A stretch of DNA of 64,000 nt from Agapetus fuscipes (GCA_951799405.1 OX637334.1:13826001-13890000); one strand, 5' to 3'; shown: positions 31,600 through 42,420, numbered from the stretch's first letter. The notes: generated from the letters alone by a model not told the origin. A program made the numbers and translations.

Positions 31600-32300
31600 T
31601 CCAGAGAACAATATGCGATTTTACTCTGTTCAATAGTATACCTTATATTCATTTGAAATAAAGGTTAAATTAGGACGTTGGTGAGAAGCAGCTGAGTCTA
31701 TTTTGCTAGTAGTAGGTACCTACGTTTATAACTGGGGATTTTTGTACAACCGAGTCATCCGCATTTTGTTTTTATACAAAAATTACCCATATTGTCACAG
31801 AAAATACGGGTTAAATTAGCACATAGATAAAAAAGGGAGTTCACCCAAGTAACCTTTTAGGTTTTAAAAAGGTTGCAAAAAGGTCCCAGAACCTTTTTTA
31901 ACCTTTTTGTAACCTTTTTAAAACCTAAAAGGTTACTTGGGCAATCAGAAAAACTGAGTACTGTAAACCTTTCCTCCATGCTGTAAACAGTTTAAATTGA
32001 TAGTTACAGAACCATGTGCATTTTTCTTAATACCATTATAGCCCTTATCGTTATTTCAAATAAGGGTTACATTAGGATAACATTGAGTAACAGTTGGATC
32101 GATTGTGCAAGTATATTTATCAAGCACAGAACCATATGATTTTGACTGTGCAATTATGAACCTTATGTTCATAATGAATAATGATTATATTAGCATATTG
32201 TTGGGGAGCAGTTGGTTCTATTATGCAGGATCCTTCACAATTAAGCCATCACGTCTGTACCCGTTTAAGGATTATGATATTACTTACGAATTATAAACCA
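31600..32300 (+). repeat. degenerate tandem array, about 120-155-bp unit
   Basis: Units anchored by CCTTAT.TTCAT....AA.GGTTA.ATTAGGA and followed by GAG.AGCAGTTG lie near 31638, 31785, 32040 and 32160. A foldback (31844-31941) is inserted in the second unit; without it the unit lengths are roughly 146, 156 and 120 bp. Confidence 0.65.
31844..31941. repeat. 98-bp foldback element
   Basis: Arms 31844-31884 and 31901-31941 are reverse complements with one mismatch (CCCAAGTAACCTTTTAGG at the outer end), around a 16-bp centre. Confidence 0.9.
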
Positions 32301-32514
32301 GGCACTGAGGTAGGTACCTCTCTACATTTGCGAGGAACTATTTGAAAATCAAAGGGACCTTGCGACTCACACAGAAACGCGGTACTTAAGAGGAACAAAT
32401 GGAAAGTGTACCTATATGTTTTCAGAGTGAAAGGTTTTTAGATAAACATCATATAGCTTTAAGTAAAACGTGACCCAAAGTTCTAATTCAAAATATAAAA
32501 CCTCACATTTTAAT

Positions 32515-32636
32515 GGTTAACACTTCAGATGCCTTTATATACAAGTTAGTGGAGTTGATTCCCAGCGGATCACAAAAAAGTGCTCTTCGTTGGGTTGGAA
32601 AAATCTCCTTTAATAAGAAAAAACCTTAATTATAGA
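32515..32636 (+). mobile_element. SINE B head fragment
   Basis: GGTTAACACTTCAGATGCC, GGAGTTGATTCCCAGCGGAT and GTGCTCTTCGTTGGGTTG match the tRNA head and first body segment. Confidence 0.65.
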
Positions 32637-32639
32637 CCG

Positions 32640-32882
32640 ATCTATAATCTAAGTTGCATAGACATAATAAACATTTAAAATTTACTTTAAATACATGCTC
32701 ACAAACAGACACGTGTAAGTTCGCGCTTACAAATACTGCATGTGTACTTACAAATTAAAACCCAAGCCTCAAATTAACATAAACTCTGCCCTTTTTGCCA
32801 GCCTTCCCTAAAACAGGGGTTACATTGACAAAATAAACTTATTTTTACAGTGTGTATGGTCAGCCTCATACCAACCTATCAT
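32640..32882 (-). repeat. RTU copy, complete, older type
   Basis: Antisense TCTATAATCTAAGTTGCATA to GGTCAGCCTCATACCAACCT. Confidence 0.9.
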
Positions 32883-32944
32883 ATCGATCATAAACGATAA
32901 TTAAATGTTGTAGAATCTGGGTTTGCATGGAGTTTTCACTTTTC

Positions 32945-33155
32945 CATCTGAGAGCTTGGCCGTCACTATTGAAAGCGCCAGTCACATAAGTAGGATCCAG
33001 TTGCTGTAAGGATAAATGGTCCTTTTGTAACGGGTGTCTGGAAGGGCATATGATTTTTTTTATTCGACCATATTTTGAAAATTAAATGTTTTTTTTGTGC
33101 TCCTTACCTTCCGGTTACAAGACTGTAGCGTTAACCACTTGACTACATATTATTC
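32945..33155 (-). mobile_element. SINE B, near complete, rearranged end
   Basis: Antisense body (GCGCCAGTCACATAAG, GGATCCAGTTGCTGTAAGGA, GGTCCTTTTGTAACG) and tRNA head (TGTAGCGTTAACCACTTGAC). Confidence 0.65.
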
Positions 33156-33307
33156 AAGTCTTATTAGTGTATTTTCTACGCCAAAAAGTCACGTACTGAC
33201 TGAATTTCGAAAACAACGTTTTTGCTCGATCTTATGGTTAGTTATCACTGCGATAGAACCCTACCGTATCGGTTTGCAGGTGTTTGTAGTCTGTTTGGGA
33301 TTTGTGT

Positions 33308-33375
33308 TGTTGCGGCTCCCGGGGATCTGGCTCAGTAGGCGGACGCTCTAACCTGTGGACCAAGCTAATGTTTAA
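33308..33375 (+). repeat. tRNA-like sequence
   Basis: GATCTGGCTCAGTAGGCGGA (A-box-like), an anticodon-arm-like CTGTGGACC and a weak B box (GTTTAATTCACGG). Probably a SINE head. Confidence 0.4.
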
Positions 33376-33569
33376 TTCACGGACCAGACCCCGAGCAGTT
33401 AATACTTGAATACCCCTGCAGGCTGCACTGACTTACAAAGGGTCCTTGAGGTTGTGGAACAATGGTGGAACATGAACATCTAGGACTTTGTGTAGCAATA
33501 ATTTTGATCGATGGCTCATTTTGTAGAATGAAAGTATTCCATGGCACTGGTTTGGGTTTTTATCTCCAC

Positions 33570-33615
33570 ATGGGTGTCAGAAATTATTTCCCGTTCCGAT
33601 GTCAACTTTTTTTTC
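33570..33615 (+). mobile_element. SINE A fragment
   Basis: GGTGTCAGAAATTATTTCCC then GTTCCGATGTCAAC matches the start of the SINE A body. Confidence 0.5.
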
Positions 33616-33777
33616 TTTCCCGTTATCTTTCAGCCCGTATTTCTCATTTATTCTACATTCGAACTGAAACTATTTATTTCTTGACAACACTTTTTCCATA
33701 TTTCTCAAAAACTATTTCTCAAAAAAATCAGTTTCTTGCGAAACTAAAAAATGTATAATTCTGTAATATTTTTAATT

Positions 33778-33870
33778 GTTTGTGTATTAACACTGTGAAA
33801 ATTCATATTGATTGATATTTATATTTTAGAAACGAAATTCTAATGAAACACTGTTTCTTTTCACAAATAT
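33778..33870 (-). repeat. Penelope-like end fragment
   Basis: TTGTTTGTGTATTAACACTG, ATTGATTGATATTTATATTT and GAAACACTGTTTCTTTTCAC match 2925-3020 and, inverted, 9030-9110. Confidence 0.6.
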
Positions 33871-33928
33871 TTTTTTTTTATAATTCTGTAATCAAAAAGA
33901 GAAAAAATATTCCTAAAATAATATAGCG

Positions 33929-34360
33929 CAGTGGTTCCCAAACTTTTAATTTCGCGTACCACTAATGAAATTATAAATCAGTGGCGTACCACTGAAGTGC
34001 AACAGTTAAAAAAATCATTCAAATGGTAAAGTAATAAAAACTGCAACTGTTAATGAAAACATCATGCTTATTTATTTATTATAGAAAAAAAATACAATAC
34101 TCTTAGTGCAGGGGTGTCCAACATTAGTATTTTTGTAATCGTGGCGGGACAGGCCTCTCTTAGTCTGAAAAATGGTGCTGCATGTTCGAGACAAAAGAGG
34201 AAATATTTGGCTCAGTTGTACTTAACTTTAAGCGCGAATTTTAAAAACGTTTTATCTTATTATTTACTATGTATTTCCTATGGCCATGGCTGCTTGCGTA
34301 CCACCGTAAGAAGCGTCGCGTACCACTGGTGGTACGCGTACCATAGTTTGGGAACCCCTG
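33929..34360. mobile_element. hAT-type MITE-like element, 432 bp
   Basis: Termini CAGTGGTTCCCAAACTTT and the complement of CAGGGGTTCCCAAACTAT, flanked by a perfect 8-bp duplication ATATAGCG (33921-33928 and 34361-34368). GCGTACCAC blocks recur near both ends. Inside, CAGGGGTGTCCAACATTAG at 34112 looks like the end of a second hAT element. The ORF at 34114-34386 crosses the element boundary and is spurious. Confidence 0.85.
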
Positions 34361-34368
34361 ATATAGCG

Positions 34369-35126
34369 CATACAAAAAAACCATAAAATGTGAAAAAAAC
34401 GTGTTTTTTAAAAGGATTTTTTTTTGTGTTGACGCTTTTTAAGTTATGCATTTTGTAACCTTTATAATTTAGATAAATATAATTTATAAATACGCTTAAT
34501 TTTTTTAATTACTGACACTTTTTTTACTACGAACTTAAAGTTTCATAAACAAAAACGACGGGCTTAGGGTAACAAACGCTCTTAAATCTATCCCTCAAAG
34601 TTCTACCTTTATACTCGTCAAGTGTGGTAAATAAGTGGATTCAATAAGATATAAATCAATTATCAATAAGTTTAGGCATAAATATGCCACATGTCGTATT
34701 ACATGCATGCAGTATAGACTTATAACATGGGATGGATGAGAAATTGCATTACCTTTAAGAGTTCTGACAGTCCTAGTCCACAAGACAAGACGTTTCTGCT
34801 GTTGGAGCTCAAGCGCTGATGCAGTCGTGCGCAACATTTGAATTATGGATATGAAATTTCGGATATGCTGATTTCGATTACGTATATTTTATTTTTATTT
34901 AACTTTTACGACAAGAAAAACAGGTTTCTTCGTTATAAAATTGGTTAGTAAAGCAACCAATGCAAGATATGAGTGTAGGTTTTTGAAAATGACTCACTAT
35001 TTATGACTATGCAATAGAAATAATCAGCCTGTCTCATCGGTTTTGGTTACGATATGGGTATTCTTTATTTCGGATATCCGAAAGTTTCGGTTACAGATAC
35101 AGATATCAATAACATCTCTGATTTCA
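34369..35126. other. unannotated, with possible hAT-like end
   Basis: Near 35070-35124, TTTCGGATATCCGAAAG and GATATCAATAACATCTCTG resemble the terminus of a hAT element; a matching left end (GCAACATTTGAATTATGGAT near 34830) is uncertain. No gene recognised. Confidence 0.35.
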
Positions 35127-35425
35127 ACCTAATCTAATCTAATATAAGTTGCAAAGATATGTTACATTGGAGATTCACATTACATGCATTCCCACAACCA
35201 GACACGTACAAGTTCGCGCTTGCACATGCCTCATGTGAACCTACAACATAAAAACCAAATCTCAAATGGACATACCTACACCCTGCAACTCTTGCCGTCC
35301 TTCAGGACTTTTCTTGCCAGAAACAGGGGTGACATTGGCATAATGAACCATTTTTACAGCATGGGTGGTCAGCCGCATACCAACCTATAAGTCAAGGAAC
35401 ATACACGACAAATTACATCTTTAGA
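35127..35425 (-). mobile_element. 5'-truncated RTE LINE: RTU plus a little 3' UTR
   Basis: The RTU of the LINE subtype (GCACATGCCTCATGTGAACC) has TAATC repeats at its tail. Beyond the RTU head it continues with ATACACGACAAATTACAT, which matches the unique LINE 3' UTR. A 15-bp insertion (AGGACTTTTCTTGCC-like) lies near 35304. Confidence 0.85.
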
Positions 35426-35597
35426 TAATTATATCACATGTCAAATTGCATAAGCACTTGGCAGAACGCATGCGTTAAATTAAAAACCGCAACAAAGCTG
35501 CACATATAGTGAAACACTTTACCACTTTGTTGCCGAAGGAGTGTCATGTGTCGTGTGGAGCCTTTTTATTTTTACAAGTAAGAGGGCTTAGTTTTCA

Positions 35598-35650
35598 GAG
35601 GGCTATTGAAGTGTGATTCACACATAAAAAGTGCTCACCCAGTAATCTTA
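35598..35650 (+). mobile_element. SINE B 3' fragment
   Basis: GAGGGCTATTGAAGTGTGAT and AAAAAGTGCTCACCCAGTAA match the SINE B 3' part. Confidence 0.5.
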
Positions 35651-35654
35651 TAAT

Positions 35655-35850
35655 CTTATGCCAACCACTTCAGTTCTTGAAGGGGCTGTTTCTAATTTCT
35701 TGCGGTGGCTGAGTAAGCATTGCCGGTATTTTATTTTGGATTTGAAATAAACACCGAAACGGGAAATCATTTCTGACAGCATTGGTGATAAAAGAGCCCT
35801 AGCTCTCAGCATGGAATATAAGCATTCTTTCAACTGATCTATCGACCGGA
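35655..35850 (-). mobile_element. SINE A, 3' truncated, with tRNA head
   Basis: Antisense. Body pieces (CACTTCAGTTCTTGAAGGGG, TTTGAAATAAACACCGAAAC, GGGAAATCATTTCTGACA) and a diverged head (CAACTGATCTATCGACCGG). Confidence 0.75.
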
Positions 35851-36540
35851 CTTTTTTGATATAAATGAATTTTGAGTATATAATTGGCTCTCCATCCTTT
35901 GCGGCCTCCGACTTAGAATGATTATGTTTCTGTGACCCGCACTTTCATCTGATTTTGGCATGCCTGCCATCTTGCCAAAGACACGTTTCTACATATTTTT
36001 GAAAAGGTTGACCCCAGCGGCAAATATCACACATAATCTCAGTACGTTGTCTAGTACGTAGGTATGTCTGTCGTACGTCAAATCTCTCTCCCAAATGAAA
36101 ACGTCTGCGCCAGACGCCGAGAGAAAAACTTAAAAGCTATACACAGATCTCCGACAGACAAAACATCAAGTTAATATGTGGCTTCATGTCCACGCAAAGT
36201 TCAAAGTCTAAAAAAAATAAAGGTGGACGTATCTATAATTTAGAATCTAAATAAGAATAGAAAAAACTACCTACATTTTTTTCTTGAAAAACCTATAGAA
36301 GAATGCAATTCAACAAATTACTTCGACCCCAAAAAATAGGCAACAATATCAATAATTAATAAGATATCAACTTTATTTAATGATTGGTTAATTTATGATT
36401 ACCTAATGAGACCTGACAACCCAGGATCAAAGCAATCGTCAATTAAACCGAAGCTGTTTTATTTCAAGCTGACGATAGTTCAATTACCAGCAACTTGTCA
36501 GCGCGGCCATTGTAACAACAATACGCTGTGGCTTCATGTA
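35851..36540. other. no gene recognised
   Basis: Near 36320-36430 CATTAATTAAT-type DNA ending CAGGATCAAAGC weakly resembles the SINE D region at 62840-63030. Nothing else. Confidence 0.35.
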
Positions 36541-36600
36541 CACACAAAAGCAGATCTTTTATGAAATAGGAGTGGCACTGGAAAAAGTGAACCACCACCG
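36541..36600 (-). repeat. RTU fragment
   Basis: ATGAAATAGGAGTGGCACTG then AAAAAGTGAACCACC matches the RTU middle read antisense. Short and diverged. Confidence 0.4.
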
Positions 36601-36944
36601 TTGTTTGAAATTATGAATATTGAAATAGCGCCATATTTTAGCAACATGGAATAAATAATGTATTACCGACATATTGTCCGGTCCAGCCAAAAACAGAATA
36701 ATTTATCAAACGCTGCGTTTTGTTTTTTGGAATTGTACGCTGCTCACAAAGTAACAAATAGTTACATACTTCAGTACTTTTTTCACAAAAATAAAATTGA
36801 AAACTAGCAGTACTATTCACACAGTTAATCCATGGCTCATCCGCAACGGAAAATGAATTTTCCATACAAATAAAATGATAATTCGTGGATTATGAGTTTT
36901 GTAAATAACGCTGTAATTTTTATATTGAGTTAATAATCAAATTT

Positions 36945-37025
36945 TAAGAACCGTGGTGTTGAAAAGAACAGAATTCTCAACGTTTCGACGGATTTGTATT
37001 TGACATTACCAAGAGAAGTGTTTTC
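36945..37025 (-). repeat. possible Penelope-like end fragment
   Basis: GAAAAGAACAGAATTCTC, AACGTTTCGACGG and ACCAAGAGAAGTG. On the minus strand this gives CCGTCGAAACGTTGAG, the 3' half of a hammerhead-like core. Confidence 0.4.
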
Positions 37026-37407
37026 GCCCAAGAGGCTTTGATCGTGCCGCTAGGGGTAGCCACAGCATTTGCAGAATTATCTCCGTTTGTTTTCTCTCCT
37101 GGCATAACTCCTTTTCCTTTAAATCCATATTTATATCATACTTTTCCACCTTTTCTATTAAATCTATGTTTCTCATTACTTTGCAATTGTAATTATCTGA
37201 TGAAACCATGCTTTCCTCAGCATATGTTAACATTTTTTCTAAAACACACTGGGTCAGACTTTAATCTTTCGTCCTTTCAACAGCTCTAAACCATTGTATG
37301 TATTTCTTAAAAAGCTTGTAAAAAGAACTTATTTTTCATACTGAAGCGATTGCTTTGGAAGTACCTTTAAAGAAATAATAAAAGGGAAATATTTTTATTT
37401 TATTTTA
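37026..37407. other. no gene recognised
   Basis: ORFs 37006-37233 and 37038-37289 overlap on opposite strands without motifs. Confidence 0.4.
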
Positions 37408-37487
37408 GTGACGACTTACACGTGTCTGCTTTTAATATGAAATTTAAACGTTAATATTATACATATTTTTGCAACTTAGATTATTAT
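37408..37487 (+). repeat. RTU tail fragment
   Basis: ACGACTTACACGTGTCTGCT to TTTTTGCAACTTAGATTATT. Confidence 0.65.
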
Positions 37488-37747
37488 TACAGTGGCATTA
37501 TCTTGTTAAAAAAGTGAAGAGGGCCCGTGCCCAGCAGTGTAGAGTAGAAGACCATAAAAAGCTTATTCCTTAAAATATTCCATTATTTTTTATTTGATTA
37601 ATGATTTGATTTACGTCATTAGAGCAGAATAAATTTCCATTGAGATATTCAAATTTCCCGTCAACAAAGACAAACGTCCATCTCCACTGATGCCTTATTT
37701 AATGATCTTAAATATAGCTTGCTATTCAGGGAAAGGTTGCTTGCATT

Positions 37748-38290
37748 AATGTTTGGTATGAGGCTGACAACCAGTACTGTAAAAATTGGTTCACTTTGCT
37801 AATGTCTCTTCTATTTCAGGGAAAGTCAGGTAGAGTTGTAGGGATATTGCTCTTTTGAAGATTGGGTTTTATTTTGTTAGTACACATACAGCGCGACGTT
37901 TAAACATGACTGTTCCGTAATCTAGTGGTTAACGCTATGGACTCTTAATCGAAAGGTCGTGGGTCGATTCCCAGCGGAGCATAAAAAATCATTCAATTAT
38001 TCAAAAATGCTCGTCGCTTGGTTCTTAAATTAATCATCCTTTATAAGAGTCCGGTCACCAAATGTTCACTCAGTCGTACAGCAACTGGGTCTTGCTTGAG
38101 AATCGGCGCTTTCTATAACGACGGTAAAGCTTGCAGAGGGCTCTTGATTCAGACAAAAATAATATTCATCAAATAAATCACTCTAGTCTTTATTTATTTA
38201 AGCGCGAACTTTCACGTGTTTGCTTGTGGAGATTCATTAAATATGAATCTTAAATGTTTATACATCTTAGCGACAAATTATAGATAAATA
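37748..38290 (+). repeat. RTU copy split by SINE B
   Basis: The head and middle (GGTATGAGGCTGAC to TAGTACACATACAGCGCGAC) end near 37900. The tail (AAGCGCGAACTTTCACGTGT to GCGACAAATTATAGAT) resumes near 38200. A SINE B lies between. Confidence 0.85.
37902..38199 (+). mobile_element. SINE B, full-length, inside RTU
   Basis: The tRNA head has a 7-bp acceptor-like pairing (TGTTCCG with CGGAGCA), A box TAGTGGTTAACG, anticodon arm ACTCTTAATC resembling tRNA-Lys(CTT), and B box GGGTCGATTCCC. The body runs to AATAAATCACTC. AGCGCGA(A)C occurs on both sides (about 37888 and 38200), a likely target duplication. Best reference copy of SINE B. Confidence 0.85.
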
Positions 38291-38624
38291 GGCAAGGAAC
38301 CTTTGTGACTTTAAAATAATTGCAGTAAATAATTTTCTTCATTGTAGATAAAATATTGAAGTATTTTTGAAGAACGTATATGCAATGAATGTGTGGCGCT
38401 ATGCAGGCTTCGTATGAGAAGGGAACATTTGATTTACTGCGGAACTAACTGAGTCGTTACTGACTGAAAAGATAAGTCTTTTGTGCTTTTCAAAAGCACC
38501 CAGATGCTTGTGCCAATCATCAGCCTAAGTATGATCTCAAAAATAATGTTACCTGATTACATAAACTAAATAGCATGATGTTTTATTCACATTTTTTGGT
38601 ACAATATTCTACATTATTTTCGAG
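38291..38624. other. no gene recognised
   Basis: Nothing identified. Confidence 0.45.
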
Positions 38625-39095
38625 GTGAAGTCTAGTAGCTAACGCTATCGATTTGTAATGAGAAGGTAATAGATTCGAGCCTCAGTGGAGCACAGAATGA
38701 ATCATAAAATTAGCTTTTTGCAAGGCTGTATGCTCAAAGCCTCTTAGTACCCGTTCCGTATGTATGTGTCAGAAGGATCCACAGCACATAAGTGATCATT
38801 CACAGCTCTGTTTTTTTTATGTGGAGGACATCGTTCTGGTGAAGTTAAAAGCAATGGTATGACAAAAAAACAGAAACTTACAAATCGGAAGCTCTAAAGC
38901 ATTCCCATGGCTCTAAATGTTAGCCGTTCGTTTCTCTACCTTTATCAAATAACGGTCATAAAAGGTCCATCTAGCCTAACAACAACTGGGTCTTGCTTAT
39001 TAATTGCTGCTCACTAAGGAAAAAAAGCATGCAGAGGGCTCTTAAGATGCGATGTATACAAAAACAGCGCTGACCAAATAAATCAATCTTATTTT
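38625..39095 (+). mobile_element. SINE B, split by unrelated sequence
   Basis: The diverged head (GTCTAGTAGCTAACGCTATC, GATTCGAGCCTCAGTGGAGC) is at 38635-38700. The body resumes near 38905 (TGTTAGCCGTTCG, AACAACTGGGTCTTGCTTA, GCAGAGGGCTCTTAAG, ACAGCGCTGACCAAATAAAT). About 200 bp between them is not SINE B. Confidence 0.65.
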
Positions 39096-39486
39096 GTATA
39101 TTATAGGTAGATATACGAGTTAGACTTACCGCTTATCTGAGCTATGTGGTGTCAGCTGCTTCTGAAGAACTTGGATGCTCAGGTCTGCATGGAAGACTGC
39201 CAAGTGATGAGAGATACTGGTGTTTCTCCAGACTCCCGCAAACCCTGAAACTGAAGAAGAAGTGGCTATAGATTCTATTTATCTCGGAGGAAAGCTATAG
39301 ACGTGTGGGAGAGTGCCAAAACATGTACAAAATAGGGAGAGATTACAATTTTGATATTGAAAAGCAAGCTGAACATAGTGTCCAAAATTTGGACTCTCGA
39401 GAACAAAACTTTTATTTAAAACGAATTCGTGTGCCTATTTATAACAAGATACTCATAGGTATATCATATCAGTTACTTAATTAATA
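39096..39486. other. no gene recognised
   Basis: One frame near 39255-39300 reads EVAIDSIYLGG, faintly like a LINE post-RT segment; too weak to call. Confidence 0.35.
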
Positions 39487-39690
39487 TATTGGTATGATGC
39501 TGAATATATTTGCCCTGAAAATTATTTCGTTTTTCGAGTTCCCCTTATTCGTTAGTGCGGCAAAGGTGGTTCTGGTGTGTGTTTGAAATAAAAAACAGCG
39601 GCAGCTTGTGAAGCGCCAACTTATACACATTTGTGATGTGTTGATCTGAAAGGTAAATATTGCTTTGCAACTTAGATTATAGATTCTTGA
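39487..39690 (+). repeat. RTU copy, diverged and interrupted
   Basis: TATTGGTATGATGCTGA at the head and TTTGCAACTTAGATTATAGA at the tail. Near 39560, GGTTCTGGTGTGTGTTTGAA resembles the region at 61895-61920. Confidence 0.45.
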
Positions 39691-40257
39691 TAAATTTAAC
39701 AGATCCGGAGCGAAGTTATTTGATGGATAAAATTAAATGTTATCGTTTATATATAAAATTTTACGATTAACAAAGAAAAAGATAACAACTTAGATAGAAA
39801 ACAACCATCACATGCTTAAAGTGAAGGATTCGGAAAGTTGAAAATCATAAAACGATCATGGAAAATAACTGCAGAACAAATGGGTAAGACGGTACATAAA
39901 TCTGCTATAATATGTTTGTTTGGACGTTAAGATACTCCTGTGCTCAAAGCCCTTTCATAAACACTGAATCACCTTTGAGCTTGCGTATTTGCTCTTATCA
40001 TATTTCATGAAAATGTACTAGTAGGTTAGAATATAGGTTGTGTAGAGCTGGGTCGGCAATCTAGGATAAATAAATTATACAGAGGACTGCACATGACTTT
40101 ATAGTATAAAATAAGGCTGTGCTCAGGTCATCTTCTTTGCATTGTGGTCTCGCATGATATTTCATTAATTAACTTTTTTATGATTTTAAGTCACGAGATG
40201 ACAGCTTATTATTGTGTTATGACATGTTTAAGCACATAGATGAATTATTCAAATTTT
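39691..40257. other. no gene recognised
   Basis: Nothing identified. Confidence 0.45.
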
Positions 40258-40400
40258 CGATGCTTTGGTTATTATTTTGTGAGTAGACATGCAGCATGTC
40301 TAAATGCAAACTGACAAGTGCCTGATTGTGAGCATGCATCAAATAAGCATCTTGAATTAAATTATTGAAACTATTGATTGTGGATTCTAATCATGCATTT
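40258..40400 (+). repeat. RTU 3' half, diverged
   Basis: GTAGACATGCAGCATGTCTA keeps the central palindrome symmetry with changed outer bases. CCTGATTGTGAGCATGCATC follows. Confidence 0.65.
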
Positions 40401-40924
40401 TTGAAGTGACTTAAATAAATAACAACATGAATGCAGCTGTTCCTCTATAACCCGACACTTTGCAATCCGACATACTCGTTAGTCCAACGGGAGTCGTAAT
40501 GTGTTTCTTTGTAAATCTTGGTCCAACATTGCATACTATATGCCCTAATAAAAACTTTACAAAAAAAAGATTTTGGACACGAGTGTACAATTTTTTTTTT
40601 TTTCATTTTTAAGTTTTGTACTCTCGATTGTTTTGCAGCTTTGTGAGTAGGTGCGATGACTGAGTGAACCTTTTGTTATTATTCAGCTGATAAAGTATTT
40701 ACAATGTGAAACTGGGCGCCCTTCCTGTGAGCGGGACGAATGTTCCATACTAAAGATTACTTATGCGTAAAGATTACATAATACATCCAGCTGGTTCTGC
40801 ATCATTTATGATTTTTCTGAATATCTGAATGAATCTGAAAATAAATTCAATTTTTCTTTTTGTAAGTGTATTTTAACCTTCATTTGTGATACAATACTAA
40901 ATTTTGTATTTTTTCGGTCGATAG
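40401..40924. other. no gene recognised
   Basis: Nothing identified. Confidence 0.45.
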
Positions 40925-41700
40925 TTAGTGAAGATCTTGTTTTTAAAGCCAGAGGGCTAGGATTTGATCACCAACAAAAGCGTCAAAAATAGTTACCCGA
41001 TTCAGTATTAATGTAAAATTTACGATATTAAATTCAAAATACCGGCAAGGTTTTATCAGTCTTGATTAAAAATGAGAACCATTCCCCTCGGGAGCTGAGA
41101 AACCCTCACATTAAGTTCCTATTAAGGGTGCCGATTCGGTGTTTATTTAAAACCCAAACTCATAGTGCCGGCAAAGTTAATAAAATGAGAACCTACCCCT
41201 TAAAAAGAAGGGAAAATCTCATATCAATTGAAGTGTGGACCGGTCCGCAGTCCGTAGTGGCAACACTTCGGACTCATAAATGAAAGGTTGTGGATTCGGA
41301 TACCGGCGGAGCACAAAAAATATACCATTTATATTTCAAATGTGCTCTTCGCTGAGTTGAAAAATTCATAAACCTTTACCAAAGACCGGTCACTGAAAGG
41401 TCTATCCAACCTTACAACAACTGGATCTTGCTTGAGAATTGGCGCTTTCTACAGCGACGACCAAGCTCGCAGAGAGGGCTCTTGAGGTGTGATACACACA
41501 AAAACAGCGCTCACCAAATAAATCATCCTAATATTATTATTATTAAGTGTTATGCAAATGGTTGGCTCCATCACCTGTGAAAATAAATAGGCTCTTGTCG
41601 CCACATGCGATCCCTTTGGGGCAACATGGTTAGAAATCGCATTTAATGTGCAGCTTAGTTAAATTGCTTTACGTTAAAGTAAATAAATAAAGAAAGAAAT
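40925..41700 (+). mobile_element. SINE A pair, second copy split by SINE B
   Basis: One partial body at about 41040-41125 (AAAATACCGGCAAGGTTT, TCGGGAGCTGAGAAACCC) is followed by a second (CGGTGTTTATTTAAAACC at 41136) that reaches TCAATTGAAGTG. After SINE B it resumes at about 41549 with GGTTGGCTCC, CACCTGTGAAAATAAATAGG and GCCACATGCGATCCCTTTGG. Confidence 0.75.
41235..41548 (+). mobile_element. SINE B inserted in SINE A
   Basis: GACCGGTCCGCAGTCCGTAG (degraded head), GGATTCGGATACCGGCGGAG, AACAACTGGATCTTGCTTGA, GCAGAGAGGGCTCTTGAG, AACAGCGCTCACCAAATAAA and ATTATTATTATT at the 3' end. AAGTGT flanks both sides, a possible target duplication. Confidence 0.8.
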
Positions 41701-42194
41701 TTATAAAAGAAGAGTTTTAAAAAAGAGCTTTTTTTACTGCGTGAATGGTCAGCTCCACACCATAATTATATTTTCAAGTCTTTCAAATTCTTATTTTACG
41801 TTAGAAAATAATTCAATTTTCAAAGAAGACGTTTAAAATTTCTGGAATCGAACAAAACGATCGTAAATTCACATGAACGTTGGCAAAAGAAGGAGCGCTT
41901 TGTGATCACAATGAAGGAAGAGACAATGATCTTTCATAAAAGTAAAAAAACATCTTTCTTTTGTGTTTCCTTCATGAAAGAATGCTCCTAAATAAAGGAG
42001 TAATTCAAAAACAATGTGACAATGTGGTTCATCGGCTTATAAATGATCACAAATAATGAAATCTGGATAATATGTTGGAAAACAAATGGTATTTTATTGA
42101 ATGTGCTAATTTGTTAAAATTCGTATTAATAATAATCTGTATTAAAAAAACTCATGAAATCATAACCCCTTGCTTAAAAATACATATTCTCCAT
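41701..42194. other. no gene recognised
   Basis: Nothing identified. Confidence 0.45.
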
Positions 42195-42420
42195 AGATTT
42201 AAAATCCAAGTTGCAAATATATTTGCCATTAAAGATTCAGATTAAATGCAGCAGGTACATGTATATTCACGGCTACACATGCTGCATGTGTACATATGTG
42301 AAAAGTAAACGAAACCTCACATGAACATACACCTTGCAACTCCTGCCACCTTTTTCTGAAACCGAGGTGGTATCGGCAACAGTAAACCAAGTTTTTACAG
42401 CAGGGGGGTGAGCCTCTTAA
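42195..42420 (-). repeat. RTU copy, older type
   Basis: Antisense with intact palindrome ACACATGCTGCATGTGT at 42275-42291. Confidence 0.85.

Noticed and set aside
34114..34386. 90-codon ORF
   Set aside because: It runs across the right boundary of a hAT MITE into flanking DNA, so it cannot be a genuine coding unit of either.
34817..35124. Complete hAT element with ends near 34817 and 35124
   Set aside because: The right end looks hAT-like, but the left terminal repeat and an 8-bp duplication could not be matched.
37905..37982. Possible tRNA-Lys gene
   Set aside because: The head pairs like a tRNA acceptor stem, but it is followed by the SINE B body and recurs with that body elsewhere, so it is a SINE promoter.
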